Positions 54,701 through 62,648 of a stretch of DNA of 64,000 bases are shown in pieces. This DNA is from Pseudomonas sp. S31 (GTDB lineage: Bacteria; Pseudomonadota; Gammaproteobacteria; Pseudomonadales; Pseudomonadaceae): NCBI RefSeq assembly GCF_016648105.1, contig NZ_JACVVE010000017.1:1-64000 (forward strand), written 5' to 3'. The translations under genes were made by a program, and so were the position numbers. Each line of letters opens with the position of its first letter. Within the stretch, counting starts at the first letter, position 1. The notes under the pieces are model-generated. The model searched no databases. It was not told where the DNA came from and saw nothing but the letters and a program-made list of their open reading frames with translations.

Positions 54701-55203
54701 TGCTTGGCCACCCGCTCGAAGTGCGCTCGTGGCCCGGGCGCGGCACGGTGTTCCGGGTCAGCGTGCCGGTCGCCAGGCAGGCCGCACCGGCACCGGTCGC
54801 CGTGGTCGAACAGAGCAGCCAGCCATTGGCAGGGTTGCAGGTACTGTGCGTCGACAACGAAGACAGCATCCTCATCGGCATGCACAGCCTGCTCAGCCGC
54901 TGGGGCTGCCAGGTATGGACGGCGCGCAACCGCGAGGAATGCGAGGCACTGCTGGCCAAGGGCATGCGCCCGCACCTGGCGCTGGTGGACTACCACCTCG
55001 ATGACGGCGAAACTGGCACCGAGTTGATGGGCTGGCTACGGGCGCGCCTGGGTGAACCGGTGCCGGGCGTGGTGATCAGCGCCGACGGGCGCAACGAGAC
55101 CATTGCCTCGGTGCACGCCGCCGGGCTCGACTACCTGGCCAAGCCGGTCAAGCCGGCCGCCTTACGCGCCCTGCTCAACCGTCATCTGAGCCTGGTTCAG
55201 TAA
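51727..55203 (+). CDS. crbS: SSF-type hybrid sensor histidine kinase CrbS/MxtR
   Basis: An 1158-residue hybrid kinase. The N-terminal ~480 residues form a 12-13 helix sodium:solute symporter-like domain. A PAS region (about 630-750), a coiled coil, a HisKA domain with His805 in AAVSHDLMQPLN, an ATPase domain (GPGIADDKL, KGLGLGLAI) and a C-terminal receiver with Asp1088 in LALVDYHLDDGETG follow. Size and order match CrbS/MxtR, which with response regulator CrbR/ErdR controls acetyl-CoA synthetase and acetate or ethanol use. The partner regulator gene is not in the window. Its 3' end overlaps rmuC. Confidence 0.9.
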   Translation: MSLSSGLIAVVALAYMAVMFAIAFYGDRRSTPLPPRLRAWVYSLSLAVYCTSWTFFGAVGQAAEQLWAFLPIYLGPVLLMIFAPWVLQKMVLISKQQNITSIADFIAARYGKSQSLAVVVALICLVGVLPYIALQLKGIVLGVNLLIGANADATGTRVQDTALVVSLVLALFAIVFGTRSLDVTEHHRGMVLAIAFESLIKLLAFLAVGVFIVFNLYDGFDDLFSQARQAVQLDSYWQETINWPSMVVQTAVAMMAIICLPRQFHVTVVENIEPQDMRLARWVFPAYLALAALFVVPIALAGQMLLPGTVISDSFVISLPLAEAHPSLALLAFIGGASAATGMVIVEAVALSTMVSNDMLLPWLLRRNNAERPFEAFRHWMLSVRRVTIVVILLLAYVSYRLLGSTASLATIGQIAFAAVTQLTPAMLGALYWKQANRRGVFAGLAAGIFLWFYTLVLPIIAHSLNVPLTLFPGLAWLHGNPLNLPITPLTQGVVLSLAGNFTLFAWVSILSRTRVSEHWQAGRFIGQQTTRPSGKPLLAVQIDDLLKLAARFVGEERARQSFIRFAYRQGKGFNPNQNADGDWIEHTERLLAGVLGTSSTRAVVKAAIEGRDMQLEDVVRIADEASEVLQFNRALLQGAIENINQGISVVDQNLHLVAWNRRYLELFNYPDGLISVGRPIADIIRYNAERGLCGPGEAQVHVARRLHWMRQGRAHSSERLFPNGRVIELIGNPMPGGGFVMSFTDITPFREAEQALREANESLEQRVAERTHELSQLNQALSEAKSQAEAVSQSKSRFLAAVSHDLMQPLNAARLFSAALSQQAEGAMNEEAQQLVQHMDSSLRSAEELISDLLDISRLENGKVTPDAKPFALNELFDTLGAEFKLLAAEKGLEFRLRGSRLRIDSDMKLLRRVLQNFLTNALRYGKGPILLGVRRQGERLWLEVWDRGPGIADDKLQVIFQEFKRLDSHQTRAEKGLGLGLAIADGLCRVLGHPLEVRSWPGRGTVFRVSVPVARQAAPAPVAVVEQSSQPLAGLQVLCVDNEDSILIGMHSLLSRWGCQVWTARNREECEALLAKGMRPHLALVDYHLDDGETGTELMGWLRARLGEPVPGVVISADGRNETIASVHAAGLDYLAKPVKPAALRALLNRHLSLVQ

Positions 55204-56662
55204 CCGCCTCGCCCGCCAGGGCCTCGTCGGACAGCGCCCGCTCCAGCAGGTCGGCCGGCAGGCTCTTGCTGGCCCGGGCGCCGAGCAGCTTGAGCTGTTC
55301 GCTGCGGCTGACCAGGTTGCCGCGCCCTTCGCACAGCTTGTTGCGCGCCGCCGCATAGGCCTTGTCCACTTGCTGCAAGCGGTTGCCCAGTTCGTCCAGG
55401 TCCTGGATGAACAGCACGAACTTGTCGTACAGCCATCCGGCGCGCTCGGCGATTTCCCGGGCGTTCTGACCTTGGCGTTCCTGCTTCCAGAGGCTGTCGA
55501 TGACCCGCAGCGTAGCCAGCAGGGTGGTCGGGCTGACGATCACGATCTGCCGATCGAAGGCCTCCTGGAACAGGTTCGGTTCGGCTTGCAGGGCCGCCGA
55601 GAACGCCGCTTCGATCGGCACGAAGAGCAGCACGAAGTCGAGGCTGTGCAGGCCTTCGAGGCGGTTGTAGTCCTTGCTCGACAAGCCCTTGACGTGGCTG
55701 CGCAGCGATTGCACATGCTGCTTGAGGGCGTTGTCGTCGTTGTTGCTGACGAACTGCTGGTAGGCGGTGAGGCTGACCTTGGCGTCCACCACCACCTGCT
55801 TGTCGCCCGGCAGCATGATCAGCACGTCGGGCTGGAAACGTTCGCCATCGGCGCTCTTGAGGCTGACCTGGGTCTGGTATTCACGGCCTTTCTCCAGCCC
55901 CGCGTGCTCCAACACCCGTTCGAGGATAAGCTCGCCCCAGTTGCCTTGGGTCTTCTGGCCCTTGAGGGCCTGGGTCAGGTTGGTCGCCTCGTCGGACAGG
56001 CGCAGGTTGAGCTGCTGCAGGCGCTCGAGTTCCTTGCCCAGCGAGAAGCGCTCGCGGGCTTCCTGCTGGTAGCTTTCTTCCACGCGTTTCTCGAAGGCCT
56101 GGATGCGTTCCTTGAGGGGGTCGAGCAACTGCCCGAGGTGCTGCTGGCTGGTCTGGGCGAAGCGCTGTTCGCGCTCGTCGAAGATCTTGGTGGCCAGGTC
56201 GGCGAACTGCGCACGCAGGGTGTCGCGGGCTTCCTGCAGGTCGTCCAGGCGCTGCTGGTGGCTTTCCTGCTGTTCACGCAGTTCGGCTTCCAGGCGTGCG
56301 GTTTGGGCTTCGAGGCGGCGCAGTTCGGCTTCGCGGTTGGCGCGTTCGAGGTTCCAGGCGTGGGCGGCATCGCGGGCGTTGTCGCGCTCGACCTGCAACA
56401 GCTCCAGCTCGCGCCCCTGGGCGGCGAGTTGGGTCTGCTTGACGGTGTTGGCTTCACTGAGGTCGCTGATCTCGTCGCGATTGGCTTCGAGCTGGGCCTG
56501 CAGACCTTCCTGGGCCAGCTGTGCGCTGTTCAGGCGCTCTTCGAGCAGCGCTCGCTCACCCTCGCGGCGGCTGTAACGACGTTGTTGCTGGATGACCCAG
56601 CCTACGCACGGCAGCGCCGCCATTACGATGCCCAGCAGAATGCTGGTCAGATCCACTGCCAT
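55175..56662 (-). CDS. rmuC: DNA recombination protein RmuC
   Basis: RmuC (495 residues) is a nuclease-fold protein that limits inversions at short inverted repeats. An N-terminal membrane segment (about residues 5-22) is followed by a long coiled coil (about 30-210), then the RmuC core with GNWGELILERVLEHAGL, DVLIMLPGDKQVVVDAKVSL and LLFVPIEAAFSAAL. ATG at 56662 is chosen over the GTG six bases upstream because it has GGGGTG at proper spacing. The 3' end overlaps the convergent crbS gene by 29 bp. Confidence 0.93.
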   Translation of the reverse strand: MAVDLTSILLGIVMAALPCVGWVIQQQRRYSRREGERALLEERLNSAQLAQEGLQAQLEANRDEISDLSEANTVKQTQLAAQGRELELLQVERDNARDAAHAWNLERANREAELRRLEAQTARLEAELREQQESHQQRLDDLQEARDTLRAQFADLATKIFDEREQRFAQTSQQHLGQLLDPLKERIQAFEKRVEESYQQEARERFSLGKELERLQQLNLRLSDEATNLTQALKGQKTQGNWGELILERVLEHAGLEKGREYQTQVSLKSADGERFQPDVLIMLPGDKQVVVDAKVSLTAYQQFVSNNDDNALKQHVQSLRSHVKGLSSKDYNRLEGLHSLDFVLLFVPIEAAFSAALQAEPNLFQEAFDRQIVIVSPTTLLATLRVIDSLWKQERQGQNAREIAERAGWLYDKFVLFIQDLDELGNRLQQVDKAYAAARNKLCEGRGNLVSRSEQLKLLGARASKSLPADLLERALSDEALAGEAVTEPGSDDG

Positions 56663-56703
56663 GGTCACCCCGATCGGTCTTGATGCAAGTGCGGTGCAGC
56701 TTA

Positions 56704-57066
56704 TCAGTCTGCGGAGTCTGTGCGAGCCTGGTCCGGCTCACTGGCCTGGCACAGCCGCGCATATTCCTGCTGGGCTTGCCGGTCGCCGGCACGGGCTGCC
56801 TGGCGCAGCAGCTCGTGGCCGATACGCCGGTCGCGGGAGTTGCCGCAATCGCGACACAGCATCTGTCCCAGGCGGCTCTGCGCCACCACCACACCCTGGC
56901 GGGCCGGCTGCTTGAGAAGACGTCCAGCGATGTGTTTGACCTGGGGCTTGTCGCCCAGGCGCGGGTTGTCGAGCAGCCACAGGGCGACTTTCAGCGAAAA
57001 GCGTTTGGCTGGCGCGGCCGACGATGGCATGGCAGGTGTGGCGAGGGATTTACCGCGAAACTTCAT
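56704..57066 (-). CDS. Small Sel1-repeat-like protein
   Basis: A 120-residue protein whose C-terminal half has the spacing of Sel1/TPR-like repeats (AQSRLGQMLC...LLRQAARAGDRQAQQEYARL) and contains CRDCG. The basic N-terminus has a short hydrophobic patch (FSLKVALWLL). It lies 41 bp upstream of rmuC on the same strand. ATG at 57066 is chosen, though its ribosome-binding site is weak. Function unknown. Confidence 0.65.
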   Translation of the reverse strand: MKFRGKSLATPAMPSSAAPAKRFSLKVALWLLDNPRLGDKPQVKHIAGRLLKQPARQGVVVAQSRLGQMLCRDCGNSRDRRIGHELLRQAARAGDRQAQQEYARLCQASEPDQARTDSAD

Positions 57067-58027
57067 GAGTGAGCAGCATGGCAATTCGAAAAGCGCGCCA
57101 CTCTACTCTCTTTTTTGCCTCACCGTGTGCAGATCATGCTCGGATGTAAAAAAATTTAAATGATCTTTTCTTGACGTTTCAAAGCCCAGGACCAGTCAGT
57201 CGCCAGGTGCCTTCTGATTGTCGGACAGTTCTGTAAATTGCTGGCACGCCCGTCCTAGAGCAAGCGCTCGGGACAATCCACAGTTCCTGTGGATAAGTCG
57301 GTGGACAACGCCTTCAAAGACCTCTCAAACCCCCGTGAAACGGGGGCTACAGTCAAACTGACGATTTTTTCACCAGCAAAAATTAGTGTTTTTTTTCATT
57401 GACTTAAGGGTCCAGTCAAGTCATTGGCGAGCCTCGACCAGGCTGTCGCCGCCCCGTTACAAGCCGCACCGCAAATGTGCACAACTGCGTTGCGCTGGTC
57501 GTTGCCATGCACCGGCTCGGCACATCGCGAAGGTTGTCGGCCAATTTCCCCCTCTTCACAGCAACCGCGATTAGCGCCATACTGTGCGGCTCGCCTGGTG
57601 AAAAGTAAAAACGCTTGCCAAGCACTCACATCTGGGTTAAGGTGCGCCCCGTTAGTACCCAGCTGAAAGTCAATTCCGGCCATTCGCGTCCTTGCTGCCC
57701 ACCCATTCGTATCACCTACGAAGGTGCCCGCCGCTGAAACCAGGACCGGCCAATCGATGATTCCCTCGCCAGCTTCTCGCTGTCCAAGCACGAATCACGT
57801 GACAGATTGATCAGGACCCAACCCCGACGGCCTAGAACCTTGGCCCCGGAGTATTGCCTGCCTTCTGAAGTACCTACCAGTCAGCCCAAGCGCCCACTTT
57901 TGATTGCGCCCTCTCTGGCTGCCCTGTTCCAGTCAGGTTCGTTCGTCCCTTAATAAAGGCGTCACTGGAACGTTTCTATCATGCACGGATCCTAATCCCC
58001 GTGTTTAAAGCAGGAACATCCAACAAT
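57067..58027. other. Long noncoding region
   Basis: 961 bp with no convincing gene on either strand. Visible items are an AT-rich stretch (57110-57180), a DnaA-box palindrome ATCCACAG-TTC-CTGTGGAT (57276-57294), a 7-bp hairpin CCCCCGT/ACGGGGG (57330-57346) and poly-T runs (57364-57398). An inverted repeat GTTCCAGT/ACTGGAAC (57926-57971) lies near the next gene, and GATTGATCAGGACC (57805-57818) is almost identical to a stretch upstream of crbS. It could hold a small RNA or a long leader for the gene at 58028; neither is proven. Confidence 0.55.
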
Positions 58028-58252
58028 ATGCAAACTCATCACCAAATTCAGGCTGCCATTGGCACCCTCTCCAAGGCGTTTTCGCCGCTGAAATGCCTCA
58101 TCGTTGCCCCCCGCAAGGGCAGCTTCAGCTTCACTCTGGTGGACGAACACGGCGTCGCCTGCCACACCGAGCGCCTGTACCCTGAACAGTACAGCCGATC
58201 GGAGCCGCTGCAGGCCGTCATCACTCGCACCCGGCAGTCATTGACTGCGTGA
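58028..58252 (+). CDS. Small hypothetical protein, 74 residues
   Basis: A 74-residue soluble protein with a helical N-terminus (HQIQAAIGTLSKAF), a beta-rich middle (KGSFSFTLVDEHGVACHTERLYPEQY) and a helical tail (LQAVITRTRQSL). It reminds me of small Pseudomonas DUF1652-like proteins but the match is weak. ATG at 58028 with AGGAA upstream is preferred over a GTG 27 bases earlier. It follows a 961-bp noncoding region. Confidence 0.6.
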   Translation: MQTHHQIQAAIGTLSKAFSPLKCLIVAPRKGSFSFTLVDEHGVACHTERLYPEQYSRSEPLQAVITRTRQSLTA

Positions 58253-58500
58253 GCGGCGAATGCCGTGGCATTCAGCCGCTGAATGCACCCGCCGCCCAGG
58301 CAGTCATTGGTTCTTGGCGTAATTGCCACAAGGCATATGGCACCGGGCGACGGGCCGCAATCGATTTAAAAACAGCCTTTTACACCAGCATTATCACACT
58401 ACACTTCAACTCGAGCGGTGCGAGCCGCTTCCGGCGGGCCTGACCATTCACCAGCTGCCAAGCTCCAGCGCCCGTCGGCCTTCAACTGCTCGAGGGCATC

Positions 58501-58983
58501 ATGAGTATTGCCGCGAAGGAATTGTGTCAGTATGTGATCCGACCAACCCTGGTCTACCTCAATCGTCATTGCGCCAGTGCCGAAGCCCTGTTGCTGGGCG
58601 TCGCCGCCAGCCAGTCGACCCTCGGTTCGGTCTTGCATGACCGGCGCGGGCATGGGCTGTACCGGATCGGCGAACAACGCCACCAGGCCCTCTGGGACCA
58701 CTATCTGGCCCGCGACCCCGAACTTGCCAGCCTCGTCCGCGGCCTGGCCAGCCAACACGCCTTCCTCGGCGGCCCGTACCTGGAACTCGCCGTCAACCTG
58801 CGTTACTCCACCGCCATTGCCTGGATGCTCATCGAAGAGCACGCCGCCCCCTTGCCGGCCGCCGACGACCTGATCGGCCTGGCACGAATCTGGCGCCAGG
58901 TATTCCACCCACAAGGCCGAATACGCGACTTCACCCTCGCCTGGCAGACCTGTGTCTCACAGAAAGTCCCGCAAGCCTCGTAA
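58501..58983 (+). CDS. Hypothetical protein, 160 residues
   Basis: A 160-residue soluble, mostly helical protein with no recognised domain. Features visible are SAEALLLGVAASQSTLG near the N-terminus, GHGLYRIGEQRHQALWDHYLA in the middle and the tail LARIWRQVFHPQGRIRDF. The first and last of these are reminiscent of phage- or pseudomonad-type lysis-associated proteins, but not enough to name. It precedes the FadL-type porin by 145 bp; its role is unknown. Confidence 0.6.
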   Translation: MSIAAKELCQYVIRPTLVYLNRHCASAEALLLGVAASQSTLGSVLHDRRGHGLYRIGEQRHQALWDHYLARDPELASLVRGLASQHAFLGGPYLELAVNLRYSTAIAWMLIEEHAAPLPAADDLIGLARIWRQVFHPQGRIRDFTLAWQTCVSQKVPQAS

Positions 58984-59128
58984 GAAAGGTCCTACCTACT
59001 GACTATATAAAAAGGAATTTTGGTCGGATTGTCCTACAAAAGCGCTCTATCTCCTGCGTTTGAGCCTATAGCGCGGCGCGTGATTTGTTGGTAGCTTTTC
59101 GCCCCGGAGACCTCAAGGAGTTCTAATA

Positions 59129-60397
59129 ATGAAAAAAGCAATGCTCAAAACCTCCCTCGGCGTAGCCGTTGCCCTCGCATCCAGCCAACTGCTCGCCAGC
59201 GGCTTTGCGCTCAACGAGCAAAGCATCAGTGGGATGGGTACGGGGTTCGCGGGTCGTTCTTCTTCTGCCGAAGATGCAAGTACCGTGTTTGGCAACCCTG
59301 CCGGCATGTCGCGCCTCAAGCGCGAGCAAGTCACCGTGGGTGGCGCGGCCGTCATCGCAAAAACCGATATCTCGGGCCCAGGTAGCAACCTCGGGGGGGA
59401 AACCGATGGTGATATGGTTCCGGTTGTCGGCGTGCCGATGGGCTATTACGTAAAACCAATCGATGATCACTGGAGCGTTGGCTTCGGCGTCTACGTGCCG
59501 TTCGGCCTGGTCACCGACTATGGTAGCGACGATGCTGCTCGCTATTGGGGCAAGAAGAGCCACGTTCAGGTCATCACCTTCCAGCCAACCGTCAGCTACG
59601 CCTTCAACGACAAGGTATCGATCGGTTTCGGCCCGACCATCAACCGTATCGAGGGTGAGCTGGGATCGAGCTTGATCAACCCGTTCGGCCCAGCCGGCCA
59701 GAACGATGGCGAGGTGAAGATCAAGGGTGACGATACCGCCGTTGGCTACAACATCGGTATCCTGGTACAGGCCACCGACCGCACACGTATCGGCCTCACC
59801 TACCACTCGATGGTCGACTACAAGCTCGAAGGCAAGACCCGGGTCAGTACCCCTCTGATCGGCCCCTACGACGGCAGCAAGTTCGACGCTACCCTGAAGA
59901 TCAAGACACCCGAGTCGATCGACCTTTCCGTGACCCACGAGCTGGATGATCACTGGACCCTCTACGCCGGTAGCACCTGGACTCGCTGGAGCCGTCTGGA
60001 AAACATCACCGTGCAGAACGACGTACCGACGGCGCTGCAAGGCTCGGCGTTCGAGACCATCACCGAGGAGCAGAACTGGCACGATACCTGGGCCCACGCC
60101 ATTGGCGCTTCGTACCGCGTGAACAAGGAATGGGTACTGCGTACCGGCTTCTCCGTTGACCAGTCGCCGACCAATAACACCGACCGCTCTCCGCGCATCC
60201 CAACCGGCGACCGCAAGATCTTCAGCCTGGGTGCTGGCTGGAGCCCGAACGACGACATGACCATCGACGTGGCCTATTCCTACCTGTGGGAAGAAGACAC
60301 CAAGGTCAACCAGGTCAGCACCACCAAAGGCAGCTACCAGGCCAAGTACGAAAACAGCGCTCACGGCATCGGTGCCTCCCTCACCTACCGCTTCTGA
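59129..60397 (+). CDS. OmpP1/FadL/TodX-family outer membrane transporter
   Basis: A 422-residue outer-membrane beta-barrel for hydrophobic compounds such as long-chain fatty acids or aromatics. A signal peptide (about residues 1-23) is followed by the plug motif SGFALNEQSISGMGTGFAGRSS, then alternating beta-strands, and the C-terminal aromatic ends SLTYRF. FadL proteins import long-chain fatty acids and TodX types toluene-like aromatics; the ligand cannot be read here. AAGGAG precedes the start and a terminator follows. Confidence 0.93.
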   Translation: MKKAMLKTSLGVAVALASSQLLASGFALNEQSISGMGTGFAGRSSSAEDASTVFGNPAGMSRLKREQVTVGGAAVIAKTDISGPGSNLGGETDGDMVPVVGVPMGYYVKPIDDHWSVGFGVYVPFGLVTDYGSDDAARYWGKKSHVQVITFQPTVSYAFNDKVSIGFGPTINRIEGELGSSLINPFGPAGQNDGEVKIKGDDTAVGYNIGILVQATDRTRIGLTYHSMVDYKLEGKTRVSTPLIGPYDGSKFDATLKIKTPESIDLSVTHELDDHWTLYAGSTWTRWSRLENITVQNDVPTALQGSAFETITEEQNWHDTWAHAIGASYRVNKEWVLRTGFSVDQSPTNNTDRSPRIPTGDRKIFSLGAGWSPNDDMTIDVAYSYLWEEDTKVNQVSTTKGSYQAKYENSAHGIGASLTYRF

Positions 60398-60417
60398 TCG
60401 CCACCCGCTGCATGAAG

Positions 60418-60441
60418 AACCGCCCTCGTGGCGGTTTTTTC
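60418..60441 (+). terminator. Intrinsic terminator of FadL-type porin
   Basis: Stem AACCGCC/GGCGGTT followed by four more T, 20 bp after the porin stop. Confidence 0.9.
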
Positions 60442-61369
60442 ATGCCTGCACTTGCCAGCTATCGCCCAGCGATTCACGCAGGTAGTCCATGAACGCGCGC
60501 ACCTTGGGCGTCAGGGCGAAGCGGTCGGCCAGGCACAGGTAAACGTCCATCGGCTCGGTCTGGGCATAGGCCTGACTGCTGTCGCTGTATTCGAATAGTG
60601 GCACCAGGGCGCCCGAGTCCAGGTGCGGGCGGACGATGAACTCAGCCAGCCGGGTGATGCCACCGTCGTTGAGCGCCATCTGCGCCAGGGCGTCGATGTC
60701 GTCGCTGACCAGCACGGTACCGAACTCTGCCTCGAAGCGCAGGCCGTCGCGCACGAACCCCCAACGCAGATACCGGCCATCGACCGGGTAGCGAAACACC
60801 AGGCAACGGTGCTCGTGCAGGGCTTCAGGCGTGGTCGGCAGGCCGGCCTTGGCCAGGTAGCCGGGCGATGCGCAGCAGATGAAAGGAATACGGGCGATAT
60901 GCCGGGCGAGCAGCTGGTCTTCCAGTTGCGCAGCGATGCGCAGGCTGATGTCGACGTCTTCGCGGGCGTGACTCACGCGACGATCAGTCGTTACCAGTTC
61001 TATCGAAAGCAGCGGATAACGAGCACTGAACGCGGGTATCAGCGGCGCCAGCACATGCCGACCGAACGCCGAGGTCGAGGCAATGCAGAGCCGGCCCTGG
61101 GGCTCGCTGTCGGGAGTGGTGACCGCGTGCTCAGCGAGGGCAAGGTCGCGCTCGACCTGTCGGACCCGTTCGTAATACAACGCACCGGCCGGTGTCAGGG
61201 CCATGCTGCGGGTGGTACGGCTAACCAAGCGCACCTGCAGGTGGCTTTCCAGGCGTGCCAGGTTCTGGCTGACGGCTGCCGGGCTGAGGCCGAGCATGCG
61301 AGCGCCGCCAGCGATGCTGCCGGCCTCGACGACCTTGACGAAGCTGCGAATGGCATTGAGCAGGTCCAT
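60440..61369 (-). CDS. LysR-family transcriptional regulator
   Basis: A 309-residue LysR regulator. The N-terminal HTH is AIRSFVKVVEAGSIAGGARMLGLSPAAVSQNLARLESHL, followed by the usual linker helix. The effector domain (about 90-300) holds CASPGYLAKAG and YLRWGFVRDG, as in the CrgA-like group. It is divergent from the DUF2798 gene; a perfect palindrome just upstream of its start is the expected operator. Its stop overlaps the end of the porin terminator. Confidence 0.9.
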   Translation of the reverse strand: MDLLNAIRSFVKVVEAGSIAGGARMLGLSPAAVSQNLARLESHLQVRLVSRTTRSMALTPAGALYYERVRQVERDLALAEHAVTTPDSEPQGRLCIASTSAFGRHVLAPLIPAFSARYPLLSIELVTTDRRVSHAREDVDISLRIAAQLEDQLLARHIARIPFICCASPGYLAKAGLPTTPEALHEHRCLVFRYPVDGRYLRWGFVRDGLRFEAEFGTVLVSDDIDALAQMALNDGGITRLAEFIVRPHLDSGALVPLFEYSDSSQAYAQTEPMDVYLCLADRFALTPKVRAFMDYLRESLGDSWQVQA

Positions 61370-61378
61370 GATGCGCCC

Positions 61379-61398
61379 AGAGATTCGTAAGAATCTCT
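61379..61398. promoter_or_regulatory. LysR-type palindromic operator
   Basis: AGAGATTC-GTAA-GAATCTCT is a perfect 8+4+8 palindrome 10 bp before the lysR start, with the inner ATTC-N4-GAAT of LysR boxes. It sits between the divergent lysR and DUF2798 genes. Confidence 0.65.
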
Positions 61399-61484
61399 TT
61401 ATAGAGAACTTAGCATTGCCGGTCTACAGACCCTGTGCCCGGCATTGCTAACCTGCGGCCTCATCCATTGTTCCAGGAGTTCGC

Positions 61485-61745
61485 ATGAGCAACCTGTCCC
61501 AGCCACGTATCGGGCGCAAGCTCCGCCCCGCCGCAACCCCCTATGTGTTCGCGTTCTTCATGTCGTCGATCATGGCGTTACTGATGTGCTTCGTGATCAC
61601 AGCGGCGAATGCGGGAGTCAACCCGCAGTACCTGAGCAACGTGCTGAAGGCCTACCAACTGGCGATGCCGGTCGCCTTCGTCTGCGTGCTGCTGGTGCGG
61701 CCAATCGTGTTGCGCCTGGTAGCGCTGACCGTGCACCCCCATTAG
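61485..61745 (+). CDS. DUF2798 family membrane protein
   Basis: An 86-residue inner-membrane protein with two helices (about residues 18-40 and 56-78), matching DUF2798 (YVFAFFMSSIMALLMCFVITAAN, then YQLAMPVAFVCVLLVRPIV). Family function is unknown. It is divergent from LysR and likely its target. Confidence 0.82.
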   Translation: MSNLSQPRIGRKLRPAATPYVFAFFMSSIMALLMCFVITAANAGVNPQYLSNVLKAYQLAMPVAFVCVLLVRPIVLRLVALTVHPH

Positions 61746-61796
61746 CTTGCTCCCCTCGCCCCACCAATAACGGCTTTTGGCTTTGGGCAGAAACTC

Positions 61797-62345
61797 TCAA
61801 GGCTTGGAGGCAATCGCCTGTTCGATCGCTTCCCTGAACGCAGGATCATCAGGCTTGGTCAGGCTGGAGAAATTGCCGATCACCTTGCCCTGCCGATCCA
61901 CCACGTACTTGTAGAAGTTCCACTTCGGCGCACTGCTCTGGTTGGCAAGCTCCACGAACAACGGAACCGCGTCCTTGCCCCGCACCGGCTGCGCCTTGGT
62001 CATGGTGAAGGTCACGCCATAGTTCGCGTAGCACACCTTCGCGGTGTTCTCGGCGTTGTCGTCTTCCTGCTTGAAGTCATTCGAGGGCACGCCGAGCATC
62101 TCCAGCCCCTGCTCGTGGTATTCCTTGTAGGTAGCCTCAAGCCCCTCGAACTGTGGGGCAAATCCGCAATAGCTGGCGGTATTGATGACTACCAGCGGCT
62201 TTCCGGCAAAGCGCTCGCACAAGTCCACCTGCCCCTTGCCTCGCAACTCCGGCAGGCTGCCCTGCAACAACGCCGGGCAGTCCGCCGCCCAGCTCGCGGT
62301 ACTCAGCAAAGCCAGCGCCGGCAACATCAACCAAGGTGCACGCAT
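61797..62345 (-). CDS. Exported glutathione peroxidase-family protein
   Basis: A 182-residue thiol peroxidase. A signal peptide (about residues 1-20, ending SWA) sends it to the periplasm, unlike the cytoplasmic BtuE type. The peroxidatic cysteine is Cys60 in NTASYCGF, a glutamine is in FAPQFEGL and the active-site tryptophan is in [16 protein letters not shown] at 62345 has AGGAGA eight bases upstream. Reductant (glutathione or thioredoxin-like) is unknown; more distant in-frame starts lie in noncoding sequence. Confidence 0.9.
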   Translation of the reverse strand: MRAPWLMLPALALLSTASWAADCPALLQGSLPELRGKGQVDLCERFAGKPLVVINTASYCGFAPQFEGLEATYKEYHEQGLEMLGVPSNDFKQEDDNAENTAKVCYANYGVTFTMTKAQPVRGKDAVPLFVELANQSSAPKWNFYKYVVDRQGKVIGNFSSLTKPDDPAFREAIEQAIASKP

Positions 62346-62477
62346 GGTGTGGTTCTCCTGCTGACGATCGTGAGCCTGCAGGTTAGCGCTTAACACACGC
62401 CCATGGCTAATGGTTGCGGGCATCACAAAAAAACGTAGGGTTATAATGCCTCCAATCACGCCAGAGCGAACCGAACC

Positions 62478-62648
62478 ATGGCCCCGACCGACCTGCAAGC
62501 GAAGAAAGCACACGCAGCCAGTAAACGCCGCTCGAACTATGCCGCAAGCTTGCGCCTGGAGGGGTTTGCAGCCTCGCTGGAAGATGCAGAAAAACCACTG
62601 CCTTCCAAAGAAGATGTGTTGAAGGCCTACATGAAACCCACACGCTGA
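62478..62648 (+). CDS. yhfG: YhfG-family antitoxin (FicA type)
   Basis: A 56-residue protein with the conserved YhfG block ([12 protein letters not shown]) found in the small antitoxins that inhibit Fic AMP-transferases. TATAAT at 62442-62447 is a likely -10 element. Its stop overlaps the fic start as TGATG, the usual coupling in this pair. The antitoxin reading frame appears intact. Confidence 0.8.
   Translation: MAPTDLQAKKAHAASKRRSNYAASLRLEGFAASLEDAEKPLPSKEDVLKAYMKPTR

Noticed and set aside
57396..57791. A 131-codon minus-strand frame in the long noncoding region
   Set aside because: It has no ribosome-binding site, no domain and codon use unlike neighbouring genes.
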